Origin: an uncultured Planctomyces sp.
GTDB lineage: Bacteria > Planctomycetota > Planctomycetia > Planctomycetales > Planctomycetaceae
Direction: 5' to 3'
Length of the DNA stretch: 57,711 bases
Assembly (NCBI GenBank): GCA_937904325.1
Contig: CALGTK010000033.1
Coordinates: 1-57,711, forward strand
A model generated the notes under the pieces. That model did not search any database, was not told the origin of the DNA, and saw only the letters and a list, made by a program, of their open reading frames with translations. The first letter of the stretch is position 1, and the number at the start of each line of letters is the position of its first letter. The position numbers and the translations under genes were made by a program. Shown in pieces: positions 16,851 through 25,893 of this stretch.

Positions 16851-18088
16851 TATTTCGTCAGGCTGAGATCAAACTCGTTTTTGCCAGCGACCACATTCAG
16901 CCGTAACCCTTCTGTGGGATCAATCCGTGAGAAATCTTTTCGCGTCGGACGAGGCTCGACAGAACCGAGATCATAGACCTCAACGACGTTCTCACCGAGT
17001 GCCGCGCCACGACTGGCAGGAATTGAGTACTTGCCTCGTGAGACCATTGTCCAGGCTCGCGGTTTGTTCGGGTCGAGCGGCGCGAGAGCGATCATGCCCC
17101 ATCGGAGAGCTTCGCCGTTCACTTTGACGGTCCCGGTCACTTCGGCTCGAGCAGTCGCGCTGAGGAGTCCAGAGCCGCGCATCCAATCCAGCAGTCTATC
17201 CTTCCAGCCAAAAACAGCCGGATCGGCAGGAGCCATCCCGACTCCGTGCGGCCCGTCCTGATAGATGTGCATTTCGCTGGCAACCCCAGCTTTCCTCAAA
17301 GCCAGAAAGAATGCAATGCTGTTCTGCGCGTCGACGCTCTTGTCTTCCGCTGTGTGGAACAGAAAAGTCGTTGGAGTCTCAGCGGTGACGTGCTTGTCGT
17401 TGCTGAGCGATTCCAGCTTTTTCTGATCGACGTCTGGCCCGAAGAGATTTCGTCCGGAACCTTTATGAGCATACGGAGCCGTCAGACTGACTACCGGATA
17501 ACACAGCGCGGCAAAATCCGGCCGACAACTCTCTCGATCCACCGGATCCTTCGCATCCGGATTTCCCGTGTCGAAATGAGTCGCGACCGTCGATGACAAA
17601 TGTCCGCCCGCCGAAAACCCCATGATTCCAACTCGTCCGGCATCAACTCCGAGTTTCACTGCGTTGGCTCGCACGTACCGAATCGCTCGCTGAGCGTCTT
17701 CCATTGGCACTGGATGTCGATACTTCGGAGCGTGCCGGTACCTCAGCACAAACCCGGCCACCCCCTTCTTCTGAAACCATTTAGCGAGCTGATGCCCTTC
17801 ATGATCCATCGCCAGAATTCCGTACCCGCCGCCCGGGCAGATCACAACTCCAGTACCCGTCGCCTTCCCGCCGTCCAATTCCTGCGGAAGATAAACTCGA
17901 AGCGTCGGAGTGTCAGACTCTGCACTCCCCTGAGCATTCGGAGCTCTCTCCGGCCAAAGCGGCAAAGCCTCTGGCCCAACAGCAAATGCCCTCTCCGCCG
18001 GCATGAACAACTCCGCAACTACCACCAACAAGGCCGCCAGTGAACTTACCCTGAACAGCCTCTGCACATCAGCACGGACATTCAACAT
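16850..18088 (-). CDS. Secreted alpha/beta hydrolase (acetyl esterase type) with C-terminal regulatory-like domain
   Basis: 412 residues from the ATG at 18088, which has GGAG seven bases upstream; a longer frame to 18148 is possible. A signal peptide ends AERAFA. The hydrolase domain shows the oxyanion motif VVICPGGGYGILA, the nucleophile elbow IMGFSAGGHLSS and a late His in DGPHGVGMA, as in bacterial acetylxylan or pectin esterases. From about residue 315 a separate beta-sandwich-like domain follows (VTGTVKVNGEALRWGMIALAP). It likely removes acetyl groups from plant or algal polysaccharides outside the cytoplasm. It leads the operon with the RluA-type gene. Confidence 0.85.
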   Translation of the reverse strand: MLNVRADVQRLFRVSSLAALLVVVAELFMPAERAFAVGPEALPLWPERAPNAQGSAESDTPTLRVYLPQELDGGKATGTGVVICPGGGYGILAMDHEGHQLAKWFQKKGVAGFVLRYRHAPKYRHPVPMEDAQRAIRYVRANAVKLGVDAGRVGIMGFSAGGHLSSTVATHFDTGNPDAKDPVDRESCRPDFAALCYPVVSLTAPYAHKGSGRNLFGPDVDQKKLESLSNDKHVTAETPTTFLFHTAEDKSVDAQNSIAFFLALRKAGVASEMHIYQDGPHGVGMAPADPAVFGWKDRLLDWMRGSGLLSATARAEVTGTVKVNGEALRWGMIALAPLDPNKPRAWTMVSRGKYSIPASRGAALGENVVEVYDLGSVEPRPTRKDFSRIDPTEGLRLNVVAGKNEFDLSLTK

Positions 18089-18331
18089 CAACGAACTCCG
18101 ACAAAGAAGAACTACAGAACCGAGCCTCTGATCATTACACAATTTCACGTCAGAAGTATTCGGCTAGTGATTCGCTCACACTTTCGGATTTCGGTCGTAC
18201 AACCGCAAGTCGATATCGACTCCGAACATCGACATCAGCAAAACATCGCCTGTTGTCGATCGTGCCGCAATTGACGAATCTACTCCCGGCCGGCAAGCTC
18301 CGCCGGATTGATCTGCAAACACTGCTACTGG
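18089..18331. other. Region between the esterase gene and the propeller pseudogene
   Basis: About 240 bases of AT-richer DNA with no gene. It should hold the promoter of the esterase-RluA operon. No convincing -35/-10 pair was found. It may include further unreadable remains of the pseudogene's 3' end. Confidence 0.35.
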
Positions 18332-18830
18332 TTAAAACCTGCTGGAGTCCTCGTCACGATCCAGGACTATCAGGCTGTGACGACGATTGGACGCGATGAA
18401 GGCGTATCTGCCAGACGGACTGCGAAAGGTGCCTCAACTACTCGACAACGCCGGATCGCTGAAGGACTCCAGGAATTTCAGTGCGGGCAAGCCATCATCG
18501 CTGACAATTTCAAACACGGCGACGTTGGAACTATCGAGGACATCCACGAATCACCCATCGGAAGAAAAGGAGCGGTCCATGGGATACAGCAATCTGACAT
18601 CGACCGGTTATCCCGCACTCACAATATCAGCACTGGTCAGAAGTCCTGTATCCGGGTCTCGCCGAAAGAGTAAAACGGCACAGCCTCGCAACAACGACGA
18701 CGCTGCTGAGGATTGCCGTCTCTGCTCAACCTGAGCGCTGTCGAGCCACCCTGGTGCTCTTTCTGCACAGTCTGCACGACCTTCAACGTTTCCGTTTTCT
18801 AATCGCGGAAATACACGGCGTGACTGCATC
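18332..18830 (-). pseudogene. Decayed beta-propeller (YVTN/lactonase-type) gene
   Basis: No frame is open, but joining minus-strand frames gives consecutive propeller-blade text. From high to low coordinates: LKVVQTVQKEHQGGS then ALRLSRDG (about 18806-18711), AVLLFRRDPDTGLLTSADI (about 18680-18620), FVDVLDSSNVAVFEIVSDDG (about 18551-18492), then SPSGRYAFIASN and LIVLDRDEDSS (about 18420-18338), ending at a stop at 18332. The pattern 'SPDGR.yV.s...d.v.vf.RD...G.L' is that of lactonase/YVTN propellers. At least three frame changes and several in-frame stops rule out a working gene. No start is identifiable. Confidence 0.75.
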
Positions 18831-18916
18831 GACTCGCAATGGCGACAAAGCAAATTGAGCGAGTAGTGCTACGCGATTAACAACAAATGAAATCAAATAC
18901 GGCACGCGAAACAACA

Positions 18917-20128
18917 CTAGCTTGCCGTGGCGATTGTTTGCTCATAGAGGTTGAGCATTTTCGGGAGCATCTTGTCGAGGCTGAAGCCGTCCTGAATCAG
19001 CTTTGCTCCGGCTTGGCCGAGGTGGCGATGCTTTTCGGGATCGTCGAGAACAGTCATCGCAATTTCGGTGAAGCCGTCGACGTCGAAGAAGTCGGATGTG
19101 TAACCGGTTTCGCCATGCTTGACCATCTCCTGAACCGGAGCGGTCGCGGAGCCAAGCACGGTGCAGCCACAAGCCAGCGAATTCATCAGTGACCAGCTCA
19201 GCACAAATGGCACGGTCAGATAGTAGTGAAGGTCGCTCAGGCTGAAAACGTCGACCAGTTCCTGCGGATCGACTCGGCCAGTGAAGATGAATCGGTCCAG
19301 GTCGTAGTCGTCCTGCTTGAGAATGTGCTCGCGGTAAGTCTCTTCCTTAATACGGTTAAGGTCGCCGCCGTAGCAGACTCGGTCTGAACCGACGCACAGA
19401 AAGATGACGTCGTCACGCGCGTCGCAGATTTGCTTAGCCGACTTCATGAATACATCGAACCCACGCATCGATTCGAAACCCCGCGAAACGTACGTGACAA
19501 CTTTCTTACCCTCGGGGATCTTGTGCCCAGCAATTTCTCTAGACGGATTCGGATTGCGTTTCCATATGTTCGTGTCGATACCGTCGAAGATTTGCTCGAT
19601 CTTCGGCTGGTACTCGGCCGGCATCAAACTCTGCTGGTATTTCGTCGGTGTGTAGCCCTTGGTGCATGTTTGCAGGTCAAGCAGAATCATCGCGTTTCGG
19701 CTGCGTGACCTGAGCACATCCTGCGGCTTGACAGGGAAGTCCGGTCGAAAATCCAGGTCCGAACCTTTGCTTCGATAATAATATTCGAAGTAGTTGATGA
19801 TCGGGCAGTCGTACAGATCGGCCAACCACACCGTCGAGCCGAAACCGCTATGCCCAACCACCAAATCCGGCTTAATGTCCGGTCGAGCCGTCATGGCCTC
19901 ATGCACGGCGTGCGAGTGCCAGACTGCGTTTTCGAAAGTTCGGCTGCAGTAGTGCGTCGACTTTGTCGCTCCGCCCTGAATTTTGTATTGCACCCGTTCA
20001 ATACCATCAACATTTCCTGAGGGAAGCTCGGAAGCAAAGGAGCACTGGAAACTGTGATTCTTAATCAGGTAGCTGGCAATGTGCCCGAACTGTGCCGGAA
20101 AGTTTTTATGCACAAATAGAATATGCAT
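18917..20128 (-). CDS. Glycosyltransferase family 4 protein
   Basis: 403 residues from the ATG at 20128, which has AAGGAG eight bases upstream; a longer frame begins at 20224. The N-terminal Rossmann half starts MHILFVHKNFPAQFGHIASYL, a pattern of the Glyco_trans_4_3 subgroup. The C-terminal half has the GT-B donor site: VTYVSRGFESMRGFDVFM, FLCVGSD and the acidic motif region ACGCTVLGSATAPVQEMV with GETGY. It should add a sugar from a nucleotide donor to a cell-envelope glycan. It is the last gene of the 18.9-23.1 kb sugar operon, 113 bases after the epimerase stop. Confidence 0.9.
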   Translation of the reverse strand: MHILFVHKNFPAQFGHIASYLIKNHSFQCSFASELPSGNVDGIERVQYKIQGGATKSTHYCSRTFENAVWHSHAVHEAMTARPDIKPDLVVGHSGFGSTVWLADLYDCPIINYFEYYYRSKGSDLDFRPDFPVKPQDVLRSRSRNAMILLDLQTCTKGYTPTKYQQSLMPAEYQPKIEQIFDGIDTNIWKRNPNPSREIAGHKIPEGKKVVTYVSRGFESMRGFDVFMKSAKQICDARDDVIFLCVGSDRVCYGGDLNRIKEETYREHILKQDDYDLDRFIFTGRVDPQELVDVFSLSDLHYYLTVPFVLSWSLMNSLACGCTVLGSATAPVQEMVKHGETGYTSDFFDVDGFTEIAMTVLDDPEKHRHLGQAGAKLIQDGFSLDKMLPKMLNLYEQTIATAS

Positions 20129-20241
20129 GATGACGACTCCTTGATCGACTTCTGATCCGTAATCAGAGCCGAATGTATTTATGAACGCCGCATTTCCCGA
20201 AAGAAATTGCAGCGGACTGATCAAGTTTTCCTGGTAACAGA

Positions 20242-21810
20242 TCAGGCAACTCGTGAGAGAAACTTCCGAGTCGCCTGCAATTCCTGATCAGACTTTCCAG
20301 CAGCCGGGTCGAACTTCAAAATCTCCAACCCAACTCCCTGCAACGTGCGGACGTTGCTGTAAACAGGGTCAGTCCAGTCCTTAACCTTGCCAGCTTGAAC
20401 GGCTTCAACCATCTCGCGAACACCGTCTTCCAGAGAAACGCTGGCCCGAAAACCGAGCACTCGTTGAATCTTGGTAAAGTCGACGCGGTAGTTTCGAGCG
20501 TCATCGTCGTTGCGAATTTCTTCGACGAATGTGCCCGGCTGGCAGTCGGCTACGATTTTACCGAGCTGATCGAGCGTGAAGTTCTGCGTGTGGTCACCAA
20601 CGTTGAAGATTTCGCTACCCACTTTTGAAAGCTGAGCCTCTATGGCGAAAACGCATGCGCGAGCAATATCGCGTGTGTGGACGAACGGTCGCCACTGCTC
20701 ACCATTAAGCACACGGATGTGTTTTTCGGTCACGGCCTGAGCACTGAAAAGGTTGGCTACAAGATCAAACCTCGGACGCAACGACCAACCGTACGCAGTT
20801 GCAAAACGGAGAATCGTCGGCTGAAACACTGAATCCGCCGCTTCCAGCAACGCACGCTCAGCATCGATCTTCGTTGTTGCATAAAGTGAAACCGGATTAA
20901 GGTCTGAATCTTCCGAGCGAAGCTCGTCCGACTCGCCGTACACGCTGCACGTCGATGCGAACACGAATCGTGAAATCCCGTTTGCACGAGCAAGCTGCGC
21001 CATCATCTTGGCTGCAGCATAATTAACAGTGATCGTTGTTTCGCGATCGAGCGCGCAGGCCGGATCACCGACGATCGCTGCCAGGTGAACCACCGCGTCC
21101 ATGCCGTGCAGAGCCTTGACGACATCTTCGACATTGCGGAAGTCACCGCTCATGAATTCGAACCGCGGATGTTCAAGAATTGACTTAAGTGAATCTCGGC
21201 CGAAGAGTTCCATATCAAGAATGCGAACTCGGTATCCCTTAAGTAGAAGCTGATCCGTCAGGACTGAGCCGATGTAACCGGCCCCGCCAACAACCAGCAC
21301 GTCCTCAACTTTGCCACTTCCTGCAGGCGTATTACGAGGAACCACTCGGAAACGCTTCATCACCGACATGCTGGAAAATCGAGTTGCAAAAACGGTGAGC
21401 CCCAGCAAAGCCCAGGCAGGAACAGCGATTTCGAGAGTTGCCGCCAACCGGTCTTCAACGATGCCGCCCAGGGCCAGATGCCCGGAAAAACCAACAGCAC
21501 ATGCTCCAGTTACATCAAGCAGTCGTTGTCCGATGCGTGAACTTGGAACCGGGCGATAAAGCCCAGCAAAAGCAAATAACAACACGGCCGTCGCTGCGAA
21601 CCAACCCGCATGCAGTATGTAAACCGGGTTGCACTTGGCCATGACCTGCCCAACGGGATCAGCCAGATCCAGCTGACCGCTGACCAGAACCCGCAACACA
21701 CCTACGGCCACCAGCACGACGTTTGCTGTGACAAAATCAGCCATAAACCGAAGGACAACTTGTCGTCCTGATGAATTGCCAAAGAGCCTTGTCCTGATTG
21801 CGTTGTACAT
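20242..21810 (-). CDS. Membrane-anchored NAD-dependent sugar epimerase/dehydratase (extended SDR)
   Basis: 522 residues in two parts. Residues 1-150 hold about four membrane helices (for example ATAVLLFAFAGLYRPVP and IAVPAWALLGLTVFATRFSS). Residues 168-480 are an extended short-chain dehydrogenase: VLVVGGAGYIGS at 172-182, a SDR Ser/Thr at FASTCSVYGES and the catalytic Tyr310/Lys314 in SLYATTKIDAE. Most nucleotide-sugar 4-epimerases are soluble; a membrane prefix is known from the WbpM/PglF dehydratases, but that sequence type differs from this one. The substrate is probably a UDP- or GDP-sugar. It is flanked by aminotransferase and glycosyltransferase genes on the same strand. Confidence 0.88.
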   Translation of the reverse strand: MYNAIRTRLFGNSSGRQVVLRFMADFVTANVVLVAVGVLRVLVSGQLDLADPVGQVMAKCNPVYILHAGWFAATAVLLFAFAGLYRPVPSSRIGQRLLDVTGACAVGFSGHLALGGIVEDRLAATLEIAVPAWALLGLTVFATRFSSMSVMKRFRVVPRNTPAGSGKVEDVLVVGGAGYIGSVLTDQLLLKGYRVRILDMELFGRDSLKSILEHPRFEFMSGDFRNVEDVVKALHGMDAVVHLAAIVGDPACALDRETTITVNYAAAKMMAQLARANGISRFVFASTCSVYGESDELRSEDSDLNPVSLYATTKIDAERALLEAADSVFQPTILRFATAYGWSLRPRFDLVANLFSAQAVTEKHIRVLNGEQWRPFVHTRDIARACVFAIEAQLSKVGSEIFNVGDHTQNFTLDQLGKIVADCQPGTFVEEIRNDDDARNYRVDFTKIQRVLGFRASVSLEDGVREMVEAVQAGKVKDWTDPVYSNVRTLQGVGLEILKFDPAAGKSDQELQATRKFLSRVA

Positions 21811-21860
21811 CCCTGTGCCCTTGATAATGCAGTTGAGAATCAGATTCGCGACCCTGTGTG

Positions 21861-23129
21861 TTAAGCAGCCCGCCTCAGAGAGTCGACCTGCTGAGCATCT
21901 GCAGCAACAACACGCATCACCTTCGCGACAGCCGCAACGGTATCTTCAACTTCTTCTCGGCTGAGCGTTGGATGAACCATGAACATCAACGACCGCTCGC
22001 CAAGTTCCCTAGCACTTGCAAGACGCTCTTCAGGTGCAAAACCAGCATCCTGAATGGCCTTCTCCAGATAGATCTCGCAGCAGAGTCCGCTGCCACACGG
22101 AACTCCTTCTTTCTGAATGCATCGCACAATTTCATCGCGTGACCACTTGTCATTCAGCATTTCTGACGCAACGTTGGCGTAATGTTTGTAGTAGCTATGT
22201 TCGACATCGGCGGACGGAGTCAACACTTCAATGCCCGGAACGTTTGAGAGTTCTTCGTCCAGCAATGCGGCATGCGACTGCCGGGCCTTCAACCACACAG
22301 GCAACCTTCGAAGCGCGACCCGGCCAATGGCCGCCTGCATTTCCGTCATCCGCCAGTTCGTGCCGATCGACTCATGCAACCACTTGAACACCGTACGTTG
22401 TTGCTGGCAGTTCTGAATGGCGTCCCAACCTTTGCCGTGATCTTTGAAACTCCAGGCCCGCTCCCAGATTTCGGGGCAAGCAGTCACGACCATTCCACCT
22501 TCACCGCCGGTTGAGATGATCTTGTCCTGACAAAACGAAAAGGCACCAACGTCGCCAATTGTTCCAACGTGCTGTTCTTTGTATTTCGCTCCGTGGGCCT
22601 GGGCGCAGTCTTCGATCACCCGCAAACCATGCTCATTTGCCACCTCCATGATCGGATCCATGTCGCAAGGCCAACCTGCAGCGTGGACGACGATGATCGC
22701 TCGCGTCTTTGGTGAGATGACTGCGGCGATCGCTTCAGCGGTAACATCGCCGGAAACCGGATCAATGTCCGCAAAGACTGGTCGCGCGCCAAGCATCGCG
22801 ACTGCGCTCGCCGTTGCAATAAACGTTCGCGTCGGAACGATCACTTCGTCACCCTCTTCAATACCGACAGCATGCAACGCTAACTCGACGGCAACCGTTC
22901 CATTTGATACAGCGATTCCAAAATTACTTCCAACACATTCAGCAAAGTCTTTTTCGAAGCAACGGACGCTTTTGCCGGTCCAGTAATTGACCTTACCGCT
23001 GCGCAGAACTTCCGTAACGGCATTGATCATTTCATCGTCGAATTGTGGCCATGGGGCAAGTGGCTCCGTTCGAACCGGAGTACCGCCGTCGCGGGCCAGT
23101 TCACCGAAATCTGCGAATCGCGTTCGCAT
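21861..23129 (-). CDS. DegT/DnrJ/EryC1/StrS family sugar aminotransferase
   Basis: 422 residues, close to the family's usual length. PLP-binding residues are visible: Asp174 in VIEDCAQAHGA and the Schiff-base Lys203 in FSFCQDKIISTGGEGG. The segment TGKSVRCFEKDFAECVG near the start and SNGTVAVELALHAVGI are typical. These enzymes transfer an amino group to a keto-sugar nucleotide, giving amino sugars for envelope glycans or natural products. As the first gene of the operon with a membrane-anchored epimerase and a GT4, it suggests synthesis and transfer of an amino sugar. Confidence 0.93.
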   Translation of the reverse strand: MRTRFADFGELARDGGTPVRTEPLAPWPQFDDEMINAVTEVLRSGKVNYWTGKSVRCFEKDFAECVGSNFGIAVSNGTVAVELALHAVGIEEGDEVIVPTRTFIATASAVAMLGARPVFADIDPVSGDVTAEAIAAVISPKTRAIIVVHAAGWPCDMDPIMEVANEHGLRVIEDCAQAHGAKYKEQHVGTIGDVGAFSFCQDKIISTGGEGGMVVTACPEIWERAWSFKDHGKGWDAIQNCQQQRTVFKWLHESIGTNWRMTEMQAAIGRVALRRLPVWLKARQSHAALLDEELSNVPGIEVLTPSADVEHSYYKHYANVASEMLNDKWSRDEIVRCIQKEGVPCGSGLCCEIYLEKAIQDAGFAPEERLASARELGERSLMFMVHPTLSREEVEDTVAAVAKVMRVVAADAQQVDSLRRAA

Positions 23130-23552
23130 AAATAGCCTCTGCAGATGGAAATCTGTAGGAAGAATCCGCGATCTCGACGAAGCAACGCTTCAGGCATGGC
23201 GCACGTAAATTACGTGACTGCTGAATCCTGATAGACCGCAACGTCGAAAAAACCGATTACTTGATTGAAATTTGGGATTGGACGGCTCGAGAACCGAGCC
23301 GACAACGGAGTTTGAGAGATGTCGTTTGGCAACCGCAGGATGGGAATAAAGTCTGGCAGCCAGTGTGAGGGGCCGGCTTATATCAAGGCTCGGCGATCTT
23401 CGGCAATATGACTTTTTACAAATCAGGCGTTCCCAGCTTCGAACAAATTCATAGCCGAACCACCACAAATCGGCATTTTTCGCAGCCTTTGAACTACGGA
23501 GCCTCTGGTCACTAGAATCAACACTTCGAATTTACCTCAGAGAGATCAACCC
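23130..23552. other. Divergent promoter region between the sugar operon and the FGE gene
   Basis: 423 bases without a recognisable gene; a 92-codon minus frame at 23190-23468 has no domain pattern. It holds a 15-bp dyad at 23202-23216, a 7-bp-arm hairpin cggctcg-agaac-cgagccg at 23283-23301 without T-run, and a small hairpin CAGAT-GGAA-ATCTG near 23143-23156. Confidence 0.5.
23202..23216. promoter_or_regulatory. Operator-like palindrome upstream of the sugar operon
   Basis: cacgtaa-a-ttacgtg is a perfect 7-bp dyad with one central base, 73 bases upstream of the aminotransferase ATG. The CGTAA half-site also occurs in the 12-bp palindrome at 45171-45182 before the pilus operon. No regulator is known. 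Confidence 0.35.
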
Positions 23553-24863
23553 ATGCGACCTTCATCGATTTCAGTCAGCACGCTGCTGCTGGCATTTACT
23601 GGCTTTGCCATCACCGGATTCTCAGGCTGCAGCAAAGACGCATCTACCGATTCGCCTGTACCACGCGTCCCTACCGCTGACGCGTCAGCCACGGATAGCA
23701 CATCGCTGAATCCTGCCAGCGCCGACGACGATTCGAGGGAACCCGACGGTATCTCTGATCCATCCGGAGGCGCATCGGCTGCCGACACCAGCCCGCCAGC
23801 CAAGCAAACCCTGATCGTCGAAGAACCAAAGGTTGACCGGCCGACTGGCATGGTCTGGGTGCCAGGCGGCAAATTCAAGATGGGCGGTTCCGATGGTTTC
23901 CCAGACGAATTGCCGGTTCACGACGTGCAACTCGATGGATTCTGGATGGACTCAACAGAGGTCACGGTCGCTCAGTTCAAACGTTTCGCAGACGCCACTG
24001 GTTATATCACCGTGGCAGAACGAAAGCCGAAACGTGAAGACTTCGCCGATCAGCTCACGCCAGAACAAATAGCCGCGATCCCGGAAGAAGCACTTGTACC
24101 GGGGTCAATTTGCTTTAATCCGGATTTTGACCGCCAAACGTTTCCCGAAGGTCGTCGGCCAACGCCCGCCGAAATCTACCTGGTCTGGATGTACAAGCGT
24201 GGTGCCAATTGGCGTCACCCAGACGGACCAGACTCGGGGATCGAGGACCGCATGGACCAGCCCATCTCACATGTCTCCTGGTCAGACTGTGCTGCCTATT
24301 GCGAATGGGCGGGAAAGCGACTTCCAACCGAGGCCGAGTGGGAATACGCCGCGCGCGGCGGACGTAACCAGGAAATGTATCCGTGGGGCAACGAAAGGGA
24401 ACCCGGCGGCCGCTGGATGACAAACATCTGGCAAGGCGAATGGCCGTTCAAGAATCTCAATCAAGACGGACATGAAAAAACTTCGCCAGTTGCCAGCTAC
24501 GAGCCCAATGGCTATGGGCTGTACGACATGTCTGGAAATGTCTGGGAGTGGTGCAGCGACTGGTACCGCCCTGACTACTACAAAAACAGCCCGATTCGAA
24601 ACCCATACGGCCCTGTCGACAGCCTTGACCCGAATGAACCCAACATTCCGAAACGCATTCAACGAGGCGGTTCGTTCATGTGCAACGCCAACTACTGCAC
24701 CGGTTACCGGGTTGCCGCGCGTATGAAAGGGGACGTCATGTCAGGTACCTGGCACTGCGGCTTCCGCACAGTCCTCAGCTCCGTCAGCTACGGAAAGTTC
24801 CGTCAGGCACCTGGAGCGAGAGTCCGGTCTAATTCAGCCAAAGCAGCGACGGTGGGAAACTAA
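23553..24863 (+). CDS. Formylglycine-generating enzyme (SUMF1/FGE family) lipoprotein
   Basis: 436 residues. A signal sequence ends in the lipobox FSGC (Cys about residue 26), followed by a Ser/Asp/Pro-rich linker to about residue 90. The FGE domain then runs from MVWVPGGKFKMGGSDGFPDE to the end, with VSWSDCAAYCEWAGKRLPTEAEWEY and SGNVWEWCSDWY. Cys377 and Cys382 in RGGSFMCNANYCTGYR match the active-site cysteine pair of true FGEs, which many FGE-fold proteins lack. It should convert a Cys or Ser in sulfatases to formylglycine. Lipid anchoring places it outside the cytoplasm, on exported or co-exported substrates. No sulfatase gene is in the window. Confidence 0.9.
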   Translation: MRPSSISVSTLLLAFTGFAITGFSGCSKDASTDSPVPRVPTADASATDSTSLNPASADDDSREPDGISDPSGGASAADTSPPAKQTLIVEEPKVDRPTGMVWVPGGKFKMGGSDGFPDELPVHDVQLDGFWMDSTEVTVAQFKRFADATGYITVAERKPKREDFADQLTPEQIAAIPEEALVPGSICFNPDFDRQTFPEGRRPTPAEIYLVWMYKRGANWRHPDGPDSGIEDRMDQPISHVSWSDCAAYCEWAGKRLPTEAEWEYAARGGRNQEMYPWGNEREPGGRWMTNIWQGEWPFKNLNQDGHEKTSPVASYEPNGYGLYDMSGNVWEWCSDWYRPDYYKNSPIRNPYGPVDSLDPNEPNIPKRIQRGGSFMCNANYCTGYRVAARMKGDVMSGTWHCGFRTVLSSVSYGKFRQAPGARVRSNSAKAATVGN

Positions 24864-25233
24864 TGGGAAAGGGGTTGGAAGACCAACACACGGTTGAGCT
24901 GCAGCGGTCATCACCAAGGCGAACCACTGGCTAGCTCTGTCTCTTAGTGGTCGCCACGAAGTCATGGCTACAGTCACATTCCTGACGCACCAAAGCCCTG
25001 GTCTTACTCGAATCACAATTACGGCATTGTCTGTCGAAGCCGAACGGCATCACCGGTGGCAATTACAGGTTCGTCTTGTACACACCCCGTCGGAGTTCGT
25101 TCGTTCTTCCAGACGCAGATCGGACAGGCTATCTCTGCAGCTTTCTTAATCGCTGCACTTCCAGTAGTCGCTGCCGTTTTCTGCGAGAAAACAGGCTTGC
25201 GACAATAGACCAGGTCTACGAACTCGGGCACGT
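24864..25233. other. Convergent intergenic region, one doubtful ORF
   Basis: About 370 bases between the ends of the FGE and response-regulator genes. It contains only the doubtful 70-codon minus-strand frame listed separately. No clear terminator hairpin was found for either gene. Confidence 0.45.
25019..25231 (-). CDS. Doubtful small ORF downstream of the response regulator
   Basis: 70 residues from a GTG two bases after the response-regulator stop. It is polar, with Cys residues in CPIC and elsewhere. I see no Shine-Dalgarno and no family match. Its position would fit translational coupling, but it could equally be a chance frame or a remnant of another decayed gene. Confidence 0.25.
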   Translation of the reverse strand: MPEFVDLVYCRKPVFSQKTAATTGSAAIKKAAEIACPICVWKNERTPTGCVQDEPVIATGDAVRLRQTMP

Positions 25234-25893
25234 CTAAACGACGGTCAAGCCTTCACGGATTGCGTAACGGCATAACTCAACGCGGTCGTGGATTCCGAGG
25301 CGATGCATGATGCGGTACTTGTGACTGTCGATCGACTTTTCTGACCGACCAAGAATCCGAGCAATTTCTTTCACACTTTCGCCGCGTGCCAGATGCCGCA
25401 AGATCGACAACTGCTGGACACTCAATCCGCATAACATATTGTCGACACGTAAGGTGTAGTGGTCAGACGCGGCGTCCCATGTCAGTCGATCTCTGACTGC
25501 GTCTGAAAAGACGTATTCGCCAGCGTGCAGTCGTTTGATCGCCGAGCAGAATTTTGCCGATGACTCGTCCTTCAAGACATAGCCATGCACCCCCATCCGC
25601 ACGGCTTGTGACACAAATACGTCAGAGAGATGCGCTGTCAGGAATGCCATCCTCGTAGACGGCACTCGCTTCATCAGTTGAGGCAAGACGTCAAATGAGT
25701 CTCGACCAGGAAAATCAACATCGAACAATGCAACATCCGGCCGCTCTCGCAGGACCAACTCTGCACCGTCGTCAGCGGTCGTTGCCATCCCCGCCACAGA
25801 AAAGTCTGCAGTAAGATCAAGCAACGCGGCAAGGGATTCAACGACAACTCGGTGATCGTCAACAATGACGACCCTTATGGGAGATGCATCCAT
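25234..25893 (-). CDS. LuxR/NarL-family response regulator
   Basis: 219 residues. The receiver domain has the acidic pair at Asp12-Asp13 (VIVDDHRVV), the phosphoacceptor Asp58 in VALFDVDFPG and the Lys in GYVLKDES. A LuxR-type helix-turn-helix fills residues 155-215 (LSVQQLSILRHLARGESVKEIARILGRSEKSID, in two parts). It should bind DNA when phosphorylated by a histidine kinase. No kinase gene is adjacent, so it is an orphan within this window. About 270 bases separate it from the upstream DUF1501 gene end. Confidence 0.93.
   Translation of the reverse strand: MDASPIRVVIVDDHRVVVESLAALLDLTADFSVAGMATTADDGAELVLRERPDVALFDVDFPGRDSFDVLPQLMKRVPSTRMAFLTAHLSDVFVSQAVRMGVHGYVLKDESSAKFCSAIKRLHAGEYVFSDAVRDRLTWDAASDHYTLRVDNMLCGLSVQQLSILRHLARGESVKEIARILGRSEKSIDSHKYRIMHRLGIHDRVELCRYAIREGLTVV

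Noticed and set aside
23190-23468. 92-codon ORF upstream of the aminotransferase
   Set aside because: It covers the promoter region and the operator-like dyad and shows no domain-like pattern.
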